Shown: positions 47,210-56,628 of the stretch, piece after piece | How the letters are laid out: each line of letters begins with the position of its first letter | Position numbering within the stretch: position 1 is the stretch's first letter | Source: CAYWCV01 sp964629885 | GTDB taxonomy: Bacteria > Bacteroidota > Rhodothermia > Balneolales > CAYWCV01 | Assembly: GCA_964629885.1 (NCBI GenBank) | Contig: CAZVRJ010000006.1 | Coordinates: 1-64,000, forward strand | Direction: 5' to 3' | Length of the DNA: 64,000 bases | Program-made: the position numbers and the translations under genes | The notes under the pieces: model-generated | What the model was told of the DNA's origin: nothing | Database searches by the model: none | The model's input: only the letters and a program-made list of their open reading frames with translations

Positions 47210-48738
47210 TTCATCAATCTCTCAATGCGGGCTGCAGCTCTGAATAAGTCAACTTCTCTCATGCTGTTGGCCATGAGTTGCACTCCAATAGGCATACCAT
47301 CGGAGTGATTGCCGACTGGTAGACTGATACCACAGATTCCTGCGAGGTTAGCTGAAATCGTGTAGATGTCGTTGAGATACATCTGCAGTGGATCGTCGAT
47401 ATTTGAACCCAATTTAAATGCCGTTGTCGGCGCAGTTGGCGAAATGATGACATCGCACGATTCGAAAGCTTTTTGGAAGTCGTCCCGAATGAGACGGCGG
47501 ATCTTCTGTGCCTTGCCATAATATGCGTCGTAGTAGCCGGCGCTGAGTACGTAGGTGCCAAGCATAATGCGTCGCTGCACCTCCATACCAAAACCCTCGG
47601 TGCGACTACGCTTGTACATTCGAAGTAATGGCGTGTCGAGTTGTCGAATTTTTTTCTCAATCGCCTCGCGCTCACTAGTCCCAGCCAACTTGAGAGCCTG
47701 CTTGAGGTCATTCTCTTCAGCACGAAGCTGCTCCGACACTGCCTTCATGTCGGTTCTGTAACCGTAACGAGCGCCATCGAAACGAGCAAGATTTGACGAT
47801 GCCTCAGCGGTCGCAAGTATATAATAGGTTGCAATAGCATATTCAGTATGCGGTAGACGAAGTGGGACGAGTACAGCTCCTTCTTTTTCGAGGCGTTTCA
47901 TCACATCCTCAATTGCCGTTCTGATTTCGGGATCCAAACCTTCACCGAAATATTCTTCTGGCACGCCAATGCGAAGTGCTCCGTCGGGATTTTGAACTGC
48001 GTCCGTATAACTATCGACTGGCGCTAGCGATGTAGTCCCATCATTTATATCGCGACCTGCAAGCACTTCAAGTATGAGAGCTGTGTCGGCTACAGAATTT
48101 GCTATAGGACCAATGCTGTCGAATGACGATGCGTAGGCGATTAGTCCATAGCGCGATACACGCCCATAGCTGGGTTTTAGACCTACCACACCACAATATG
48201 CGGCTGGTTGGCGAATCGAGCCTCCGGTATCGGATCCAAGTGCAGCATTCACAAACCCAGCAGCTACAGCGGCAGCACTACCACCCGACGAACCACCCGG
48301 CACCCGACTGGTGTCGATTGGATTTTTTACTGGGCCGTACATGGAATTTTCGTTGGATGATCCCATGGCGAATTCATCCATGTTGCAACGGCCCACTATG
48401 ATAGCATCTTCTGCAAGCAGACGGTCGATGACCGTCGCATTGTAGACGCTTTTGTAATTGCCGAGAATCTTTGAAGCAGCCGTAGAGTAAGAGCCTTCCA
48501 TAACGATGGCCTCCTTGATGCCAAAGATGGCACCAGCCAGTTTGCCGGCATCTCCCTTTTTCATTTTATCCTGAATACTCACAGCACGCTCCATTGCCTT
48601 TTCAGGCAACAAGCTTGTCATGGCATTTATGGCAGGATTGTTCGATTCAATGGTTATGAGGCTTCTCTTTACCAAATCAGGTAAAGAGACCTTGCCGCTC
48701 AGAAGTTCGGAGCGTAAAGTTGAAATATCGGCTGACAA
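47206..48738 (-). CDS. gatA: Aspartyl/glutamyl-tRNA amidotransferase subunit A
   Basis: GatA is the amidase that supplies ammonia from glutamine for transamidation of mischarged tRNA. The amidase signature is complete: GAIFGIKEAIV with the catalytic lysine, then PGGSSGGSAAAVAAGFVNAALGSDTGGSIRQPA. At 510 residues it is slightly longer than usual, through a charged stretch near 345-375. The start is TTG with no ATG nearby. AsnRS is encoded in the same window (3564-5078), so the GatCAB complex is more likely needed for Gln-tRNA; gatB and gatC are not in view. Confidence 0.95.
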   Translation of the reverse strand: MSADISTLRSELLSGKVSLPDLVKRSLITIESNNPAINAMTSLLPEKAMERAVSIQDKMKKGDAGKLAGAIFGIKEAIVMEGSYSTAASKILGNYKSVYNATVIDRLLAEDAIIVGRCNMDEFAMGSSNENSMYGPVKNPIDTSRVPGGSSGGSAAAVAAGFVNAALGSDTGGSIRQPAAYCGVVGLKPSYGRVSRYGLIAYASSFDSIGPIANSVADTALILEVLAGRDINDGTTSLAPVDSYTDAVQNPDGALRIGVPEEYFGEGLDPEIRTAIEDVMKRLEKEGAVLVPLRLPHTEYAIATYYILATAEASSNLARFDGARYGYRTDMKAVSEQLRAEENDLKQALKLAGTSEREAIEKKIRQLDTPLLRMYKRSRTEGFGMEVQRRIMLGTYVLSAGYYDAYYGKAQKIRRLIRDDFQKAFESCDVIISPTAPTTAFKLGSNIDDPLQMYLNDIYTISANLAGICGISLPVGNHSDGMPIGVQLMANSMREVDLFRAAARIERLMK

Positions 48739-48754
48739 GAATTAATTGCGTTAG

Positions 48755-48952
48755 TTAGGAAGATGTACTGTCTTTAGTGCCGTCTTTCGTGTCGCCCTTT
48801 TCGATCTCTTTTTTGATCTCGGTTGTGGCTTTACGAAACTCACTGATTCCTTGACCCAATCCACGTGCCAATTCGGGGATTTTTTTCGCACCGAAGAACA
48901 GCAGAACTGCCAGCGCGATGATGATCCACTCCAATCCACCGGGCATACTCAT
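48755..48952 (-). CDS. tatA: Sec-independent translocase protein TatA
   Basis: TatA forms the twin-arginine translocation pore. The 65-residue protein has the membrane helix LEWIIIALAVLLFFGAKKIPEL, the hinge, the amphipathic helix ARGLGQGISEFRKATTEIK and an acidic/basic tail. ATG 48952 is preceded by AAGGA. It leads the operon with gatA 16 bases downstream; tatC is not in the window. TatB is an alternative, but the FFGAKKIPEL motif is TatA-like. Confidence 0.92.
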   Translation of the reverse strand: MSMPGGLEWIIIALAVLLFFGAKKIPELARGLGQGISEFRKATTEIKKEIEKGDTKDGTKDSTSS

Positions 48953-49124
48953 AACCGATTCCTTTTCAGCGAATTATTGATTAAGCAATACATTTATGGT
49001 ATTGTCGTTACAGGCACAAAATACGAAATCTTTAACGAACTAGGTTACCGTTTTTTTTGTTATCATTGCCCGAAAACGACGGTTGTACTTATCACACGCA
49101 CAAAGAACAAAAACCAGCACGCAT

Positions 49125-49370
49125 ATGTATTGGACTATCGAATTGGCCGCCACACTAGAAGAAGCCCCCTGGCCGGCAACACGCGGCGAATTAATTGAAT
49201 TTGCTGAGCGAAACGGATGCCCGCAGCAAGTGCTCGACAACTTGTATGAACTCGACGAAGAAGACGACACGCCATACGAAAGCATCGAAGAAATTTGGCC
49301 CGACTACATCATGAAGGAAGATTTCTTTCATGGTGAGGAGGACGAAGGGTTCGATTATGATGACGTTTAG
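49125..49370 (+). CDS. DUF2795 family protein
   Basis: This 81-residue acidic protein starts MYWTIELAATLEEAPWPATRGELIEF and continues NGCPQQVLDNLYELDEEDD, YESIEEIWPDY and KEDFFHGEED. That is the pattern of the DUF2795 proteins widespread in Bacteroidota; function is unknown. The start at 49125 gives the usual N-terminus; the frame opening 14 codons earlier (TTG) adds unrelated residues. A strong terminator follows, so it is probably monocistronic. The 172-base gap to tatA holds no clear site. Confidence 0.85.
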   Translation: MYWTIELAATLEEAPWPATRGELIEFAERNGCPQQVLDNLYELDEEDDTPYESIEEIWPDYIMKEDFFHGEEDEGFDYDDV

Positions 49371-49400
49371 TCGCACTCCGTTTTAAAAACTGCAATCAAA

Positions 49401-49437
49401 GACAGCTCCTTACTGCAGGGGCTGTCTTTTTTGTTTC
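49401..49437 (+). terminator. Intrinsic terminator after the DUF2795 gene
   Basis: GACAGCTCCT, loop TACTGC and AGGGGCTGTC form a 10-bp stem with one G-U pair, followed by TTTTTTGTTT. It ends just before the start of the Omp85 gene. Confidence 0.92.
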
Positions 49438-49449
49438 CTTCGTAACCAA

Positions 49450-51765
49450 TTGTCTCAAATACACACATATCATACCTGGATACGATCATTAGCGATCTTG
49501 ATCGTGCTTACTTTAGCGGGCGCACCTAGTGCTTCAGCCCAAATGCAGGTCACATCCGACGATACCACCTTGGTGGTTCGAAAGCTCAGGTTTACCGGCA
49601 ACAAGTTTGCGTCATCGTCCGTGCTAGAAACGATTGTCCGATCGCGTACGAATAGGGAATTGTTCGGTATTGGCGGGTTTACGCCATGGTATTGGCTGTG
49701 GCAGGCTGCCCCAAGAATTGGCGAGGCTCCCTCCAGACTAAATCGTGAAGCTCTCTTCAACGACTTACAGAGGATTACCGAATACTACCGCTCCGTTGGA
49801 TACTTGGAAGCAACAGCGAGGTCTAGTGTAGTTGAGTATAAGCCGGGCAAAGTTGAAATCAGCTTCATCATTGAAGAGGGGCAACCTAGCTACATTCGCG
49901 ATATTTTTTACTCTGGTGTACCAGCATTCGACGACATTGATGTTTCAAGCCGATTTTTCAGGGCTAGAACCATGAAAGGTGCACAGCTGAGCGATACATC
50001 CTTCGCGCATAATCGTCGACTTACATTTGAAAATATCACGCTTGAGCGCGAGCGCATTATCAACTTTTTGAAGGATCATGGCTATGCCTCGGCACAGAAT
50101 GATTCGATAACAGCAGAATTAAGGCGTGATCCGTCCGACAATCATCAAATTGACCTGCTTTTCAGAGTTCGACCAGGACGTATTTATTATTTTTCTGACG
50201 CGGAAGTACGTGTAGTTGCCGATGTTGAAATTGGCAGCAGTGGAATCAGCGAGACCGATACCATTAAGACCAGTCCAACCGTGATTCCACCGAACACGCT
50301 CACTCTTGTTCGTGACCCAGCAAGTCGAGTAGATTTTCACGTTCTGGAAGATCGTTTAGTGTTCAAACCTGGAGAGCGATTCAACCAGTCGAAATACTTG
50401 AAAAGCGTGAGCCGATATCAGGAACTTGGGTCATTCTCAGTACGCCGATTCGCATTAAGCGAGGACGGGGGGCTCCCCAATTTTCAAGCCGATTCGTTGC
50501 CAGTGTTGATTGAATTGCAAGTACTCCCCCGCCACCGTATAGGTCTCGATCTTTTCGGGATGCAGCGTTACGGTTTTGGAGCCGGTGCAGGAATTCGATA
50601 TACGAACAACAATGTTGCCGGCGGCGCCGAAAATTTGGAACTGGCACTTCGCGGAAGTTTTGAACTGTACGATCAATCACTGCTAAACGCTTTTGAGGCT
50701 TCCGCCCGTTACTCGCTGCCCCGCTTGATGCTACCGTTTCGAAGATTAAACGACAATCCAAATTTTTTTGATTCAAGAACCAGCTATTCCCTTAGCTATA
50801 ATCAGGTGCGTCAACTGAATTTCAACATTAATGCCAACATTGCCATTAGTAATCGGTTCGAAATCAGACACACACCAAGATTAAGCAGCACACTCGACCT
50901 CTTCGATATTGAGATAATCGATGCTACTGCGACGCAGGAATTCATTGATCAGCTCGACGAGCGCTTCCAAAACAACCCTCAGCTTATCGTTTTTATTCTA
51001 GAGGATTTTCGTCCACAAGTTAGCTCGGTGATCCGTTATTCTTTACGTAGAATGAATACCGACATCGTGAAACGAAATTTTGGATCATACCAAGAGTACA
51101 GCGTTGAGTCGGCTGGTCTGATCCCCTACCTCAGCGACCGTTTTATAGTAACCCCGGGCACTTTGGAGGGCGAACTACCCGGGTTCTACCTCAGAAGCCT
51201 CGACTACACCCAGTACATAAAGTTCACCGCCGACTACCGCAGATACAAACCATTAACCCCTACTAGGACTATTGCATACCGTGGTTTTGCCGGAGCGGCT
51301 TTTGCCTATGGTGTTAATGATGTTATCCCTATAACGAGAAGATTTTTTGCTGGTGGTAGTAGCGACATTCGGGGGTGGGCTCCCCTAAAACTGGGCCCCG
51401 GACGCGCACAAGACGATCTCGCATTCAACGGTGGCGAAATTAAGTTACTGGGGCAACTAGAATACAGACAGCTGATAATTAGAAATTTTATTGGCGGCAA
51501 TCTTGGCGCAGGTTATTTTATCGATGCTGGCAATGTGTGGTTAGCACCTCGTGGTAACTTTTCTCGCGGTGACCTTACTGGTAACACCTTCCGAATGGAT
51601 ACTTTCGCTAAACAGATTGCTGTTGGTTCCGGTGGCGGATTACGAATGGATTGGGATTATGTTATCTTACGTCTCGACATGGCCTTCCGCATTCACGACC
51701 TTGAGCGTGGTTGGCTGAAAAATAAAAAAGCATTCTTCCACTTCGGTGTGGGACACGCGTTCTGA
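49450..51765 (+). CDS. Omp85/BamA-TamA-like outer-membrane protein
   Basis: This 771-residue outer-membrane assembly-type protein has a signal peptide (SLAILIVLTLAGAPSASA). POTRA-like domains follow: LRFTGNKFASSSVLETIV, a second unit near FEEGQ-type repeats, and FKPGERFNQSKYLKSVSRYQELGSF. The C-terminal 16-strand barrel contains FFAGGSSDIRGW (the conserved L6 loop R-G-x motif as IRGW) and ends FHFGVGHAF with a terminal Phe. The start is TTG. Two or three POTRAs suggest a TamA-like or secondary BamA role rather than the main BamA; that is uncertain. It leads an operon with unrelated cytosolic enzymes. Confidence 0.88.
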   Translation: MSQIHTYHTWIRSLAILIVLTLAGAPSASAQMQVTSDDTTLVVRKLRFTGNKFASSSVLETIVRSRTNRELFGIGGFTPWYWLWQAAPRIGEAPSRLNREALFNDLQRITEYYRSVGYLEATARSSVVEYKPGKVEISFIIEEGQPSYIRDIFYSGVPAFDDIDVSSRFFRARTMKGAQLSDTSFAHNRRLTFENITLERERIINFLKDHGYASAQNDSITAELRRDPSDNHQIDLLFRVRPGRIYYFSDAEVRVVADVEIGSSGISETDTIKTSPTVIPPNTLTLVRDPASRVDFHVLEDRLVFKPGERFNQSKYLKSVSRYQELGSFSVRRFALSEDGGLPNFQADSLPVLIELQVLPRHRIGLDLFGMQRYGFGAGAGIRYTNNNVAGGAENLELALRGSFELYDQSLLNAFEASARYSLPRLMLPFRRLNDNPNFFDSRTSYSLSYNQVRQLNFNINANIAISNRFEIRHTPRLSSTLDLFDIEIIDATATQEFIDQLDERFQNNPQLIVFILEDFRPQVSSVIRYSLRRMNTDIVKRNFGSYQEYSVESAGLIPYLSDRFIVTPGTLEGELPGFYLRSLDYTQYIKFTADYRRYKPLTPTRTIAYRGFAGAAFAYGVNDVIPITRRFFAGGSSDIRGWAPLKLGPGRAQDDLAFNGGEIKLLGQLEYRQLIIRNFIGGNLGAGYFIDAGNVWLAPRGNFSRGDLTGNTFRMDTFAKQIAVGSGGGLRMDWDYVILRLDMAFRIHDLERGWLKNKKAFFHFGVGHAF

Positions 51766-51770
51766 CAGAT

Positions 51771-52313
51771 ATGTTGAACAATCCTTTACGAAAGTACCGT
51801 AAGCAAGCCGAGATTGTGTTCAAATCTCGCTTTTTGTCTCGTCTCGCCCTTCACGAGCGCTACGAGTTTCTGCAGCTTTGCCATCGTCGCCACTATCGCG
51901 CAGGCGAGTACATTTACTATCAAGGTGACCCAGGCACAGGGATGTACTTCATCGAGGATGGAATGGTCAATCTCATCGTGGAATCGTCGGACGACGAGGG
52001 TAATAAACCAACATTTACATTGAGTCCATCCGATACATTTGGGGCATTGTCTGTGAGCTACGAAATACGCAGAATGTCATCTGCCCAATGCGTTACCGAT
52101 TGCACCCTACTCGGGTTCTTCCGGCCAGACTTTGAAACACTGCGCGACAGGCATCCTATCATCGCCATCAAATTTATGGAAGTCGTGGCCATGATCGCGG
52201 TCAAGCAGCTGGAGCAAACCACGAAACGACTACTAGCTGCCACAGATTTGTCTACCGCGTACTCGCTCCAATTCGACACATACAAGTATTCAGAAGAAAA
52301 CGGTAAAAATTGA
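51771..52313 (+). CDS. Cyclic-nucleotide-binding-domain protein without DNA-binding domain
   Basis: The 180-residue protein has one cNMP beta-barrel (about 30-150): AGEYIYYQGDPGTGMYFIEDGMVNLIV. The phosphate-binding cassette region reads FGALSVSYEIRRMSSAQC. The usual FGExAL glutamate is absent and only part of the RSA motif remains, so classical cAMP binding is doubtful. A helix follows and the chain ends without a helix-turn-helix, so this is not a Crp-type regulator. It starts 5 bases after the Omp85 gene and overlaps the RlmD-like gene by 4. Confidence 0.82.
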   Translation: MLNNPLRKYRKQAEIVFKSRFLSRLALHERYEFLQLCHRRHYRAGEYIYYQGDPGTGMYFIEDGMVNLIVESSDDEGNKPTFTLSPSDTFGALSVSYEIRRMSSAQCVTDCTLLGFFRPDFETLRDRHPIIAIKFMEVVAMIAVKQLEQTTKRLLAATDLSTAYSLQFDTYKYSEENGKN

Positions 52314-53740
52314 ACGAGACAGCAGCTTCAGCAAAAAAAGGCGAAATCATCCCCCTAAAAATTGAAAGCGCAGCCTATGGAGGCAAGGGAATCGGTTTCG
52401 TAAATGGAAAGGCGTGCTTCGTGCCTAACACGGCACCTGGCGACGAAATACTGGTTCGCATTATCAAGAAGAGAAAATCGCATCTCGAGGGAAAGCTGGT
52501 GGAAATTACCAGCGCGTCAGCAGTGCGCATCGACCCTCTTTGCAGCCACGCCAACGTTTGTGGTGGATGTTCTTGGCAACACACCCCCTACGATTTCCAA
52601 GTCGATTTTAAGAGACAGCATGTTGAAGACCATATGCGACGCATTGGAAATATTCAAGATGTGGATATTCTCCAAGCTATACCCTCCGATCGCCCATTTT
52701 ACTACCGAAATAAAATGGAGTACTCCTTTGGTGACCGTCGTTGGCTAACTGACGATGAAATTGCGACCGGCGAAACATTCGAGAAAGACACCTTGGCACT
52801 CGGGCTGCACGTTCCAGCTAGGTTCGACCGCATATTAGACCTAAGTGAATGCCACCTCCAAGACAGCAGATCTTTCCAGATTCTCGACGCATTGAGGTCA
52901 TTTGCCATCGAGAATCAACTTGAGCCATACAACGCTTTCAAAAAAGAGGGATGGCTGCGTCACCTTGTTATCCGCAACTCGCAGGCAACCGACGAGTGGA
53001 TGGTAAACATCATGACGTTCTATAAAAACTCTACCGCCATGCAACAGATTGTAGATCATCTGCTTGGCAAGTTTCCCTTCATAACCACTGTTGTTGAATC
53101 GCTAAACGAGACATGGTCGCCCACGGCTTACAATGCCGTGGAAATTATCCATTACGGATCTGGTTATATAACCGATAACATCGGACACTTTTCGTTTAGA
53201 ATTCATCCAACTACGTTCTTCCAAACCAATACGGCACAAGCAGAAAGACTGTTTGACACTGCGATTCAGTACGCAGGTATTTCGGGAGGAACAGTTTACG
53301 ACTTGTACTGCGGAGTAGGCACTCTCTCACTATTTGCATCTGATAAGGCCGAACGTGTTGTGGGAGTTGAGCTTAACCCACAATCGATCATCAACGCCGA
53401 GATTAACGCTAAAGACAACAAGGTCGCCAACACATTTTTCCGAACGGGCGATGCACGCGATACCTTCTCAGATGCTTTAATCAACGAGTTCGGGATCCCT
53501 GATGTTCTCTTAACAGACCCACCACGCGCAGGCATGCATGAAGATGTGGTACAACGAATTAACCAGTTGAATGTACCAACAGTTGTATACGTGAGTTGCA
53601 ACAGCGCTACGATGGCGAGAGATTTGGCCTTGATGTCCGACACCTACGAAATTACACATATCCAACCCGTCGATATGTTTCCGCAGACCTACCACATTGA
53701 AACGGTTGCCCGATTAATCTCCAGGAAAAATAACGGATGA
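52310..53740 (+). CDS. rlmD: 23S rRNA (uracil-5-)-methyltransferase, RlmD family
   Basis: This TrmA/RumA-class enzyme makes 5-methyluridine in 23S rRNA. A TRAM domain (about 10-70) is followed by the [4Fe-4S] cysteines in CSHANVCGGCSWQH, the fourth in LSECHLQ. The methyltransferase core has VYDLYCGVGTLSLFA (motif I), TDPPRAGMHEDV and the catalytic cysteine in VYVSCNSATMARDL. At 476 residues it is full length. The start is TTG inside the stop of the preceding gene. RlmC or a dual RlmCD specificity cannot be excluded. Confidence 0.92.
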   Translation: MNETAASAKKGEIIPLKIESAAYGGKGIGFVNGKACFVPNTAPGDEILVRIIKKRKSHLEGKLVEITSASAVRIDPLCSHANVCGGCSWQHTPYDFQVDFKRQHVEDHMRRIGNIQDVDILQAIPSDRPFYYRNKMEYSFGDRRWLTDDEIATGETFEKDTLALGLHVPARFDRILDLSECHLQDSRSFQILDALRSFAIENQLEPYNAFKKEGWLRHLVIRNSQATDEWMVNIMTFYKNSTAMQQIVDHLLGKFPFITTVVESLNETWSPTAYNAVEIIHYGSGYITDNIGHFSFRIHPTTFFQTNTAQAERLFDTAIQYAGISGGTVYDLYCGVGTLSLFASDKAERVVGVELNPQSIINAEINAKDNKVANTFFRTGDARDTFSDALINEFGIPDVLLTDPPRAGMHEDVVQRINQLNVPTVVYVSCNSATMARDLALMSDTYEITHIQPVDMFPQTYHIETVARLISRKNNG

Positions 53741-55215
53741 AAGTAGGCGTGATCGGTGCCGGAATCGGTGGGTTGTCGGCCGCTTGTGAGCTAGCAAGTG
53801 ATGGGCATGAGGTCACTATCTACGAGAAGAACGCCAAGCCCGGAGGTAAGCTAAATGAAGAGATTATTGACGGTTATCGATTCGATACCGGACCTAGTCT
53901 TTTCACAATGCCTTTTGTGGCGGAGGAGTTATTCAATTATTGCGGGTATCAGCTGTCAGATTTCATTCAAACTCAACCGCTTACACCGCTATGTCGTTAT
54001 AGATATGCTGATGGTACTGTTTTCGACAGTTTTGAGGATCGCGACGGTGCCGTCAATGCCGTTCGGGAGATATCTGAGAAGGATGCGAAGGCGTATGTCG
54101 ATTTCCTTGATCAAGCCGCAAAGTTATACGACAGAACGGCACAGTCGTTCATATTCAATCCTTTGGCTGATATAAGAGACCTTCGATCACTTCGTTGGTG
54201 GGATATGCTCAGAATTGATGCCTTCACAACGGTAAGCGACAGAGTAGATCGATCGTTTGAATCTGACGAGCTTCGCATGTTCTTTAAGAGGTTCACAACA
54301 TACAACGGATCGAACCCTTGGCAAGCACCAGCAACACTTAACGTCATACCGCACGTTGAACTGAATCAGGGTGGTTACTACGTCAAAGGCGGACTCTATC
54401 GGATTGCAGACGCCTTAGTTCGTGTTGCCGAGTCGCTTGGTGTCGTTTTTCATTACAATGCCCAGGTCGACCGTATTGGACACCAATCGGGTAAAGCTGA
54501 CCACTTGATTATAGATGGTTCTAAGGTGGATTTTGATCTGATTGTTTCGAATTCAGATGCCACACATACGTATACAAAGCTTATTTCCGACGATGTGATC
54601 TCCCCCCCTAAGAAAAAGCACCTAGCAACCGTGGAGCCATCTTGCAGCGGATTTGTGGTCATGCTGGGTATCGATCGGAAATATGAGCAGCTAGTGCATC
54701 ACAACATTTTCTTCTCTTCAGATTACAAGCGGGAGTTCGAAGATATCTTCAAGCGGGGCAAGATGCCTTCCGATCCCACCATTTATGTTGCAAATACATC
54801 GTACTCAGATCCTGATCATGCACCTGAAGGCGGTAGCAACCTATTTGTTCTGGTGAATGCTCCCTGGGTTCGCAATAGCGGGGATTTCACGTTTTCAGAG
54901 AATGAGGCCTATGCCGAGAAGATCCTTCTCGCACTGGCTGGTCACGGACTGCGTGGCCTACAAGCTTCGGTGCAAGTGCAAAAAATAATTACTCCCACCG
55001 ATTTTCAGAATCTGTGGCTATCGAACCGTGGAAGCATTTATGGAACCTCGAGTAACCATAGGCTTGCAGCTTTTTTGCGTCCTCGCAATCGATCTCCATT
55101 TTTACGAAATTTGTACCTTGTTGGAGGCAGTACACATCCAGGTGGGGGCATCCCGTTGGTCATGTTGTCTGCACGCCATGCCTGCGAGTTGATCAGACGC
55201 GATTTTACCCAATGA
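53737..55215 (+). CDS. CrtI-family phytoene desaturase-like oxidoreductase
   Basis: This 492-residue FAD-dependent desaturase/isomerase opens with VGVIGAGIGGLSAACELASDG and KPGGKLNEEIIDGYRFDTGPSLFTMP and closes with LYLVGGSTHPGGGIPLVMLSARHAC, the carotenoid desaturase C-terminal signature. It could be CrtI, CrtD or a carotenoid isomerase relative. No crtB, crtE or cyclase gene is in the window, so its product is open. It overlaps rlmD by 4 bases, and gltS follows after 21. Confidence 0.88.
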   Translation: MKVGVIGAGIGGLSAACELASDGHEVTIYEKNAKPGGKLNEEIIDGYRFDTGPSLFTMPFVAEELFNYCGYQLSDFIQTQPLTPLCRYRYADGTVFDSFEDRDGAVNAVREISEKDAKAYVDFLDQAAKLYDRTAQSFIFNPLADIRDLRSLRWWDMLRIDAFTTVSDRVDRSFESDELRMFFKRFTTYNGSNPWQAPATLNVIPHVELNQGGYYVKGGLYRIADALVRVAESLGVVFHYNAQVDRIGHQSGKADHLIIDGSKVDFDLIVSNSDATHTYTKLISDDVISPPKKKHLATVEPSCSGFVVMLGIDRKYEQLVHHNIFFSSDYKREFEDIFKRGKMPSDPTIYVANTSYSDPDHAPEGGSNLFVLVNAPWVRNSGDFTFSENEAYAEKILLALAGHGLRGLQASVQVQKIITPTDFQNLWLSNRGSIYGTSSNHRLAAFLRPRNRSPFLRNLYLVGGSTHPGGGIPLVMLSARHACELIRRDFTQ

Positions 55216-55236
55216 TATAAATCCTAAGGGGGATTC

Positions 55237-56628
55237 ATGAATCCATGGACTATTGAAGTTTCGCTTGGGGCCATCATCCTCGACATGGCGGTGATTGGCA
55301 TGTTGTTGCTCTTAGCCACACTCATCCGTCGGTATGTCCCATTTGTTCAGCAGTCCTTGGTGCCTAACAATATTGTGGCTGGACTACTGGCACTGGCTCT
55401 AGGCGCTCTTACAATCGGCATCATTTCAACCGAGCGGATGGGGTTATATGTTTATCATCTACTTGGTCTAACGTTCATTGCGGTTGCAATGAGCAAACCG
55501 AGGGCCTCGTCGGGAATGAATCCCATGCACACAGGAATGATGTTCATAGCGACCTATCTCGTTCAAGGGATCATAGGGATGTTCATCACATTGGGATTGA
55601 TTTACACCATCATGCCCGATTTGTTTCCGGGATTCGGCATGCTTATGCCCCTAGCGTTTGGTATGGGTCCAGGCATCGCGTACTCGGTTGCACACAACTG
55701 GGAGCCGGCTGGATTCACAGACGGAGGAATCGTTGGGCTCAGCATCGCAGCTGCTGGATTTGCGTTTGCATACATCCACGGCATTTATTGGATGCGAAAA
55801 GGCATCAAAGACGGCTTGGCCTCTCTTATTCAAAAAGATGCTCCACTTCCATACGAAATGTTGACAGGACTCCTGCCAGAGGAGAATCGACCTATTGCAG
55901 GCCACCAGACAACTGCAAGTGAGGCAATAGAATCGCTCACCATGCATTGGAGCCTGATTGGAATGGTCTACGGAGTAACCTGGCTTTTACTCACAGGAGT
56001 AGCTACGGTTATGTCGTCGATTGGCGCTGGTTCTGAGTTGAGCACGCTTTGGTCCTTCCACTTCATTTTTTGCAGCGTTGTTGGCATCTTCACCAGAAGA
56101 CTTGTCGATCATTACGACATGGGACACCACATAGACGAGGGCTTGATGTCGCGCACGGGCAATCTATTTGTCGACATAATGATAACGGCAAGCTTGGCCG
56201 GTATCTCGATAGCTGTTGTGGGCATGTATTGGCTTCCAATACTGCTTTGCAGCCTATCTGCAGGCATCGCCACGTATTTTTTCATACGATCGGTTAGCAA
56301 GCACGTCTTCAAAGATTGGATCTTCGAACGCACCATTTCAGCATATGCAGTCATGACCGGCACCATTCAGTCTGGACTGGTTCTCCTCAGGGTATTAGAT
56401 CCTAAGTATGATTCGCCAGTGTCGATCGACCTTGTGTACGCCAGTGGTTTTGCTCTTGTTTTCGGTTTCCCGCTTTTATTTTTGGTGAATGCACCATTGA
56501 CCTTTTTCGGCGATATCCTAACTGGCTATGTTTACAGCTTGGTTGGGATGATTGCCTATGCTCTTGTAATTACAGGCGGTTGGCTACTTCTGAACCGAAA
56601 AGACAAGCCCGATCAACCTAACGGCTGA
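55237..56628 (+). CDS. Sodium/glutamate symporter, GltS-like
   Basis: This 463-residue inner-membrane protein has about ten to twelve hydrophobic helices. The family pattern shows in RYVPFVQQSLVPNNIVAGLLAL near the start and AFGMGPGIAYSVAHNWEPAGF. GltS imports glutamate with sodium; close relatives carry other dicarboxylates, so substrate is inferred. ATG 55237 has a strong AAGGGGG about 5 bases upstream. Its end overlaps the convergent phosphoesterase gene by 16 bases. Confidence 0.85.
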   Translation: MNPWTIEVSLGAIILDMAVIGMLLLLATLIRRYVPFVQQSLVPNNIVAGLLALALGALTIGIISTERMGLYVYHLLGLTFIAVAMSKPRASSGMNPMHTGMMFIATYLVQGIIGMFITLGLIYTIMPDLFPGFGMLMPLAFGMGPGIAYSVAHNWEPAGFTDGGIVGLSIAAAGFAFAYIHGIYWMRKGIKDGLASLIQKDAPLPYEMLTGLLPEENRPIAGHQTTASEAIESLTMHWSLIGMVYGVTWLLLTGVATVMSSIGAGSELSTLWSFHFIFCSVVGIFTRRLVDHYDMGHHIDEGLMSRTGNLFVDIMITASLAGISIAVVGMYWLPILLCSLSAGIATYFFIRSVSKHVFKDWIFERTISAYAVMTGTIQSGLVLLRVLDPKYDSPVSIDLVYASGFALVFGFPLLFLVNAPLTFFGDILTGYVYSLVGMIAYALVITGGWLLLNRKDKPDQPNG

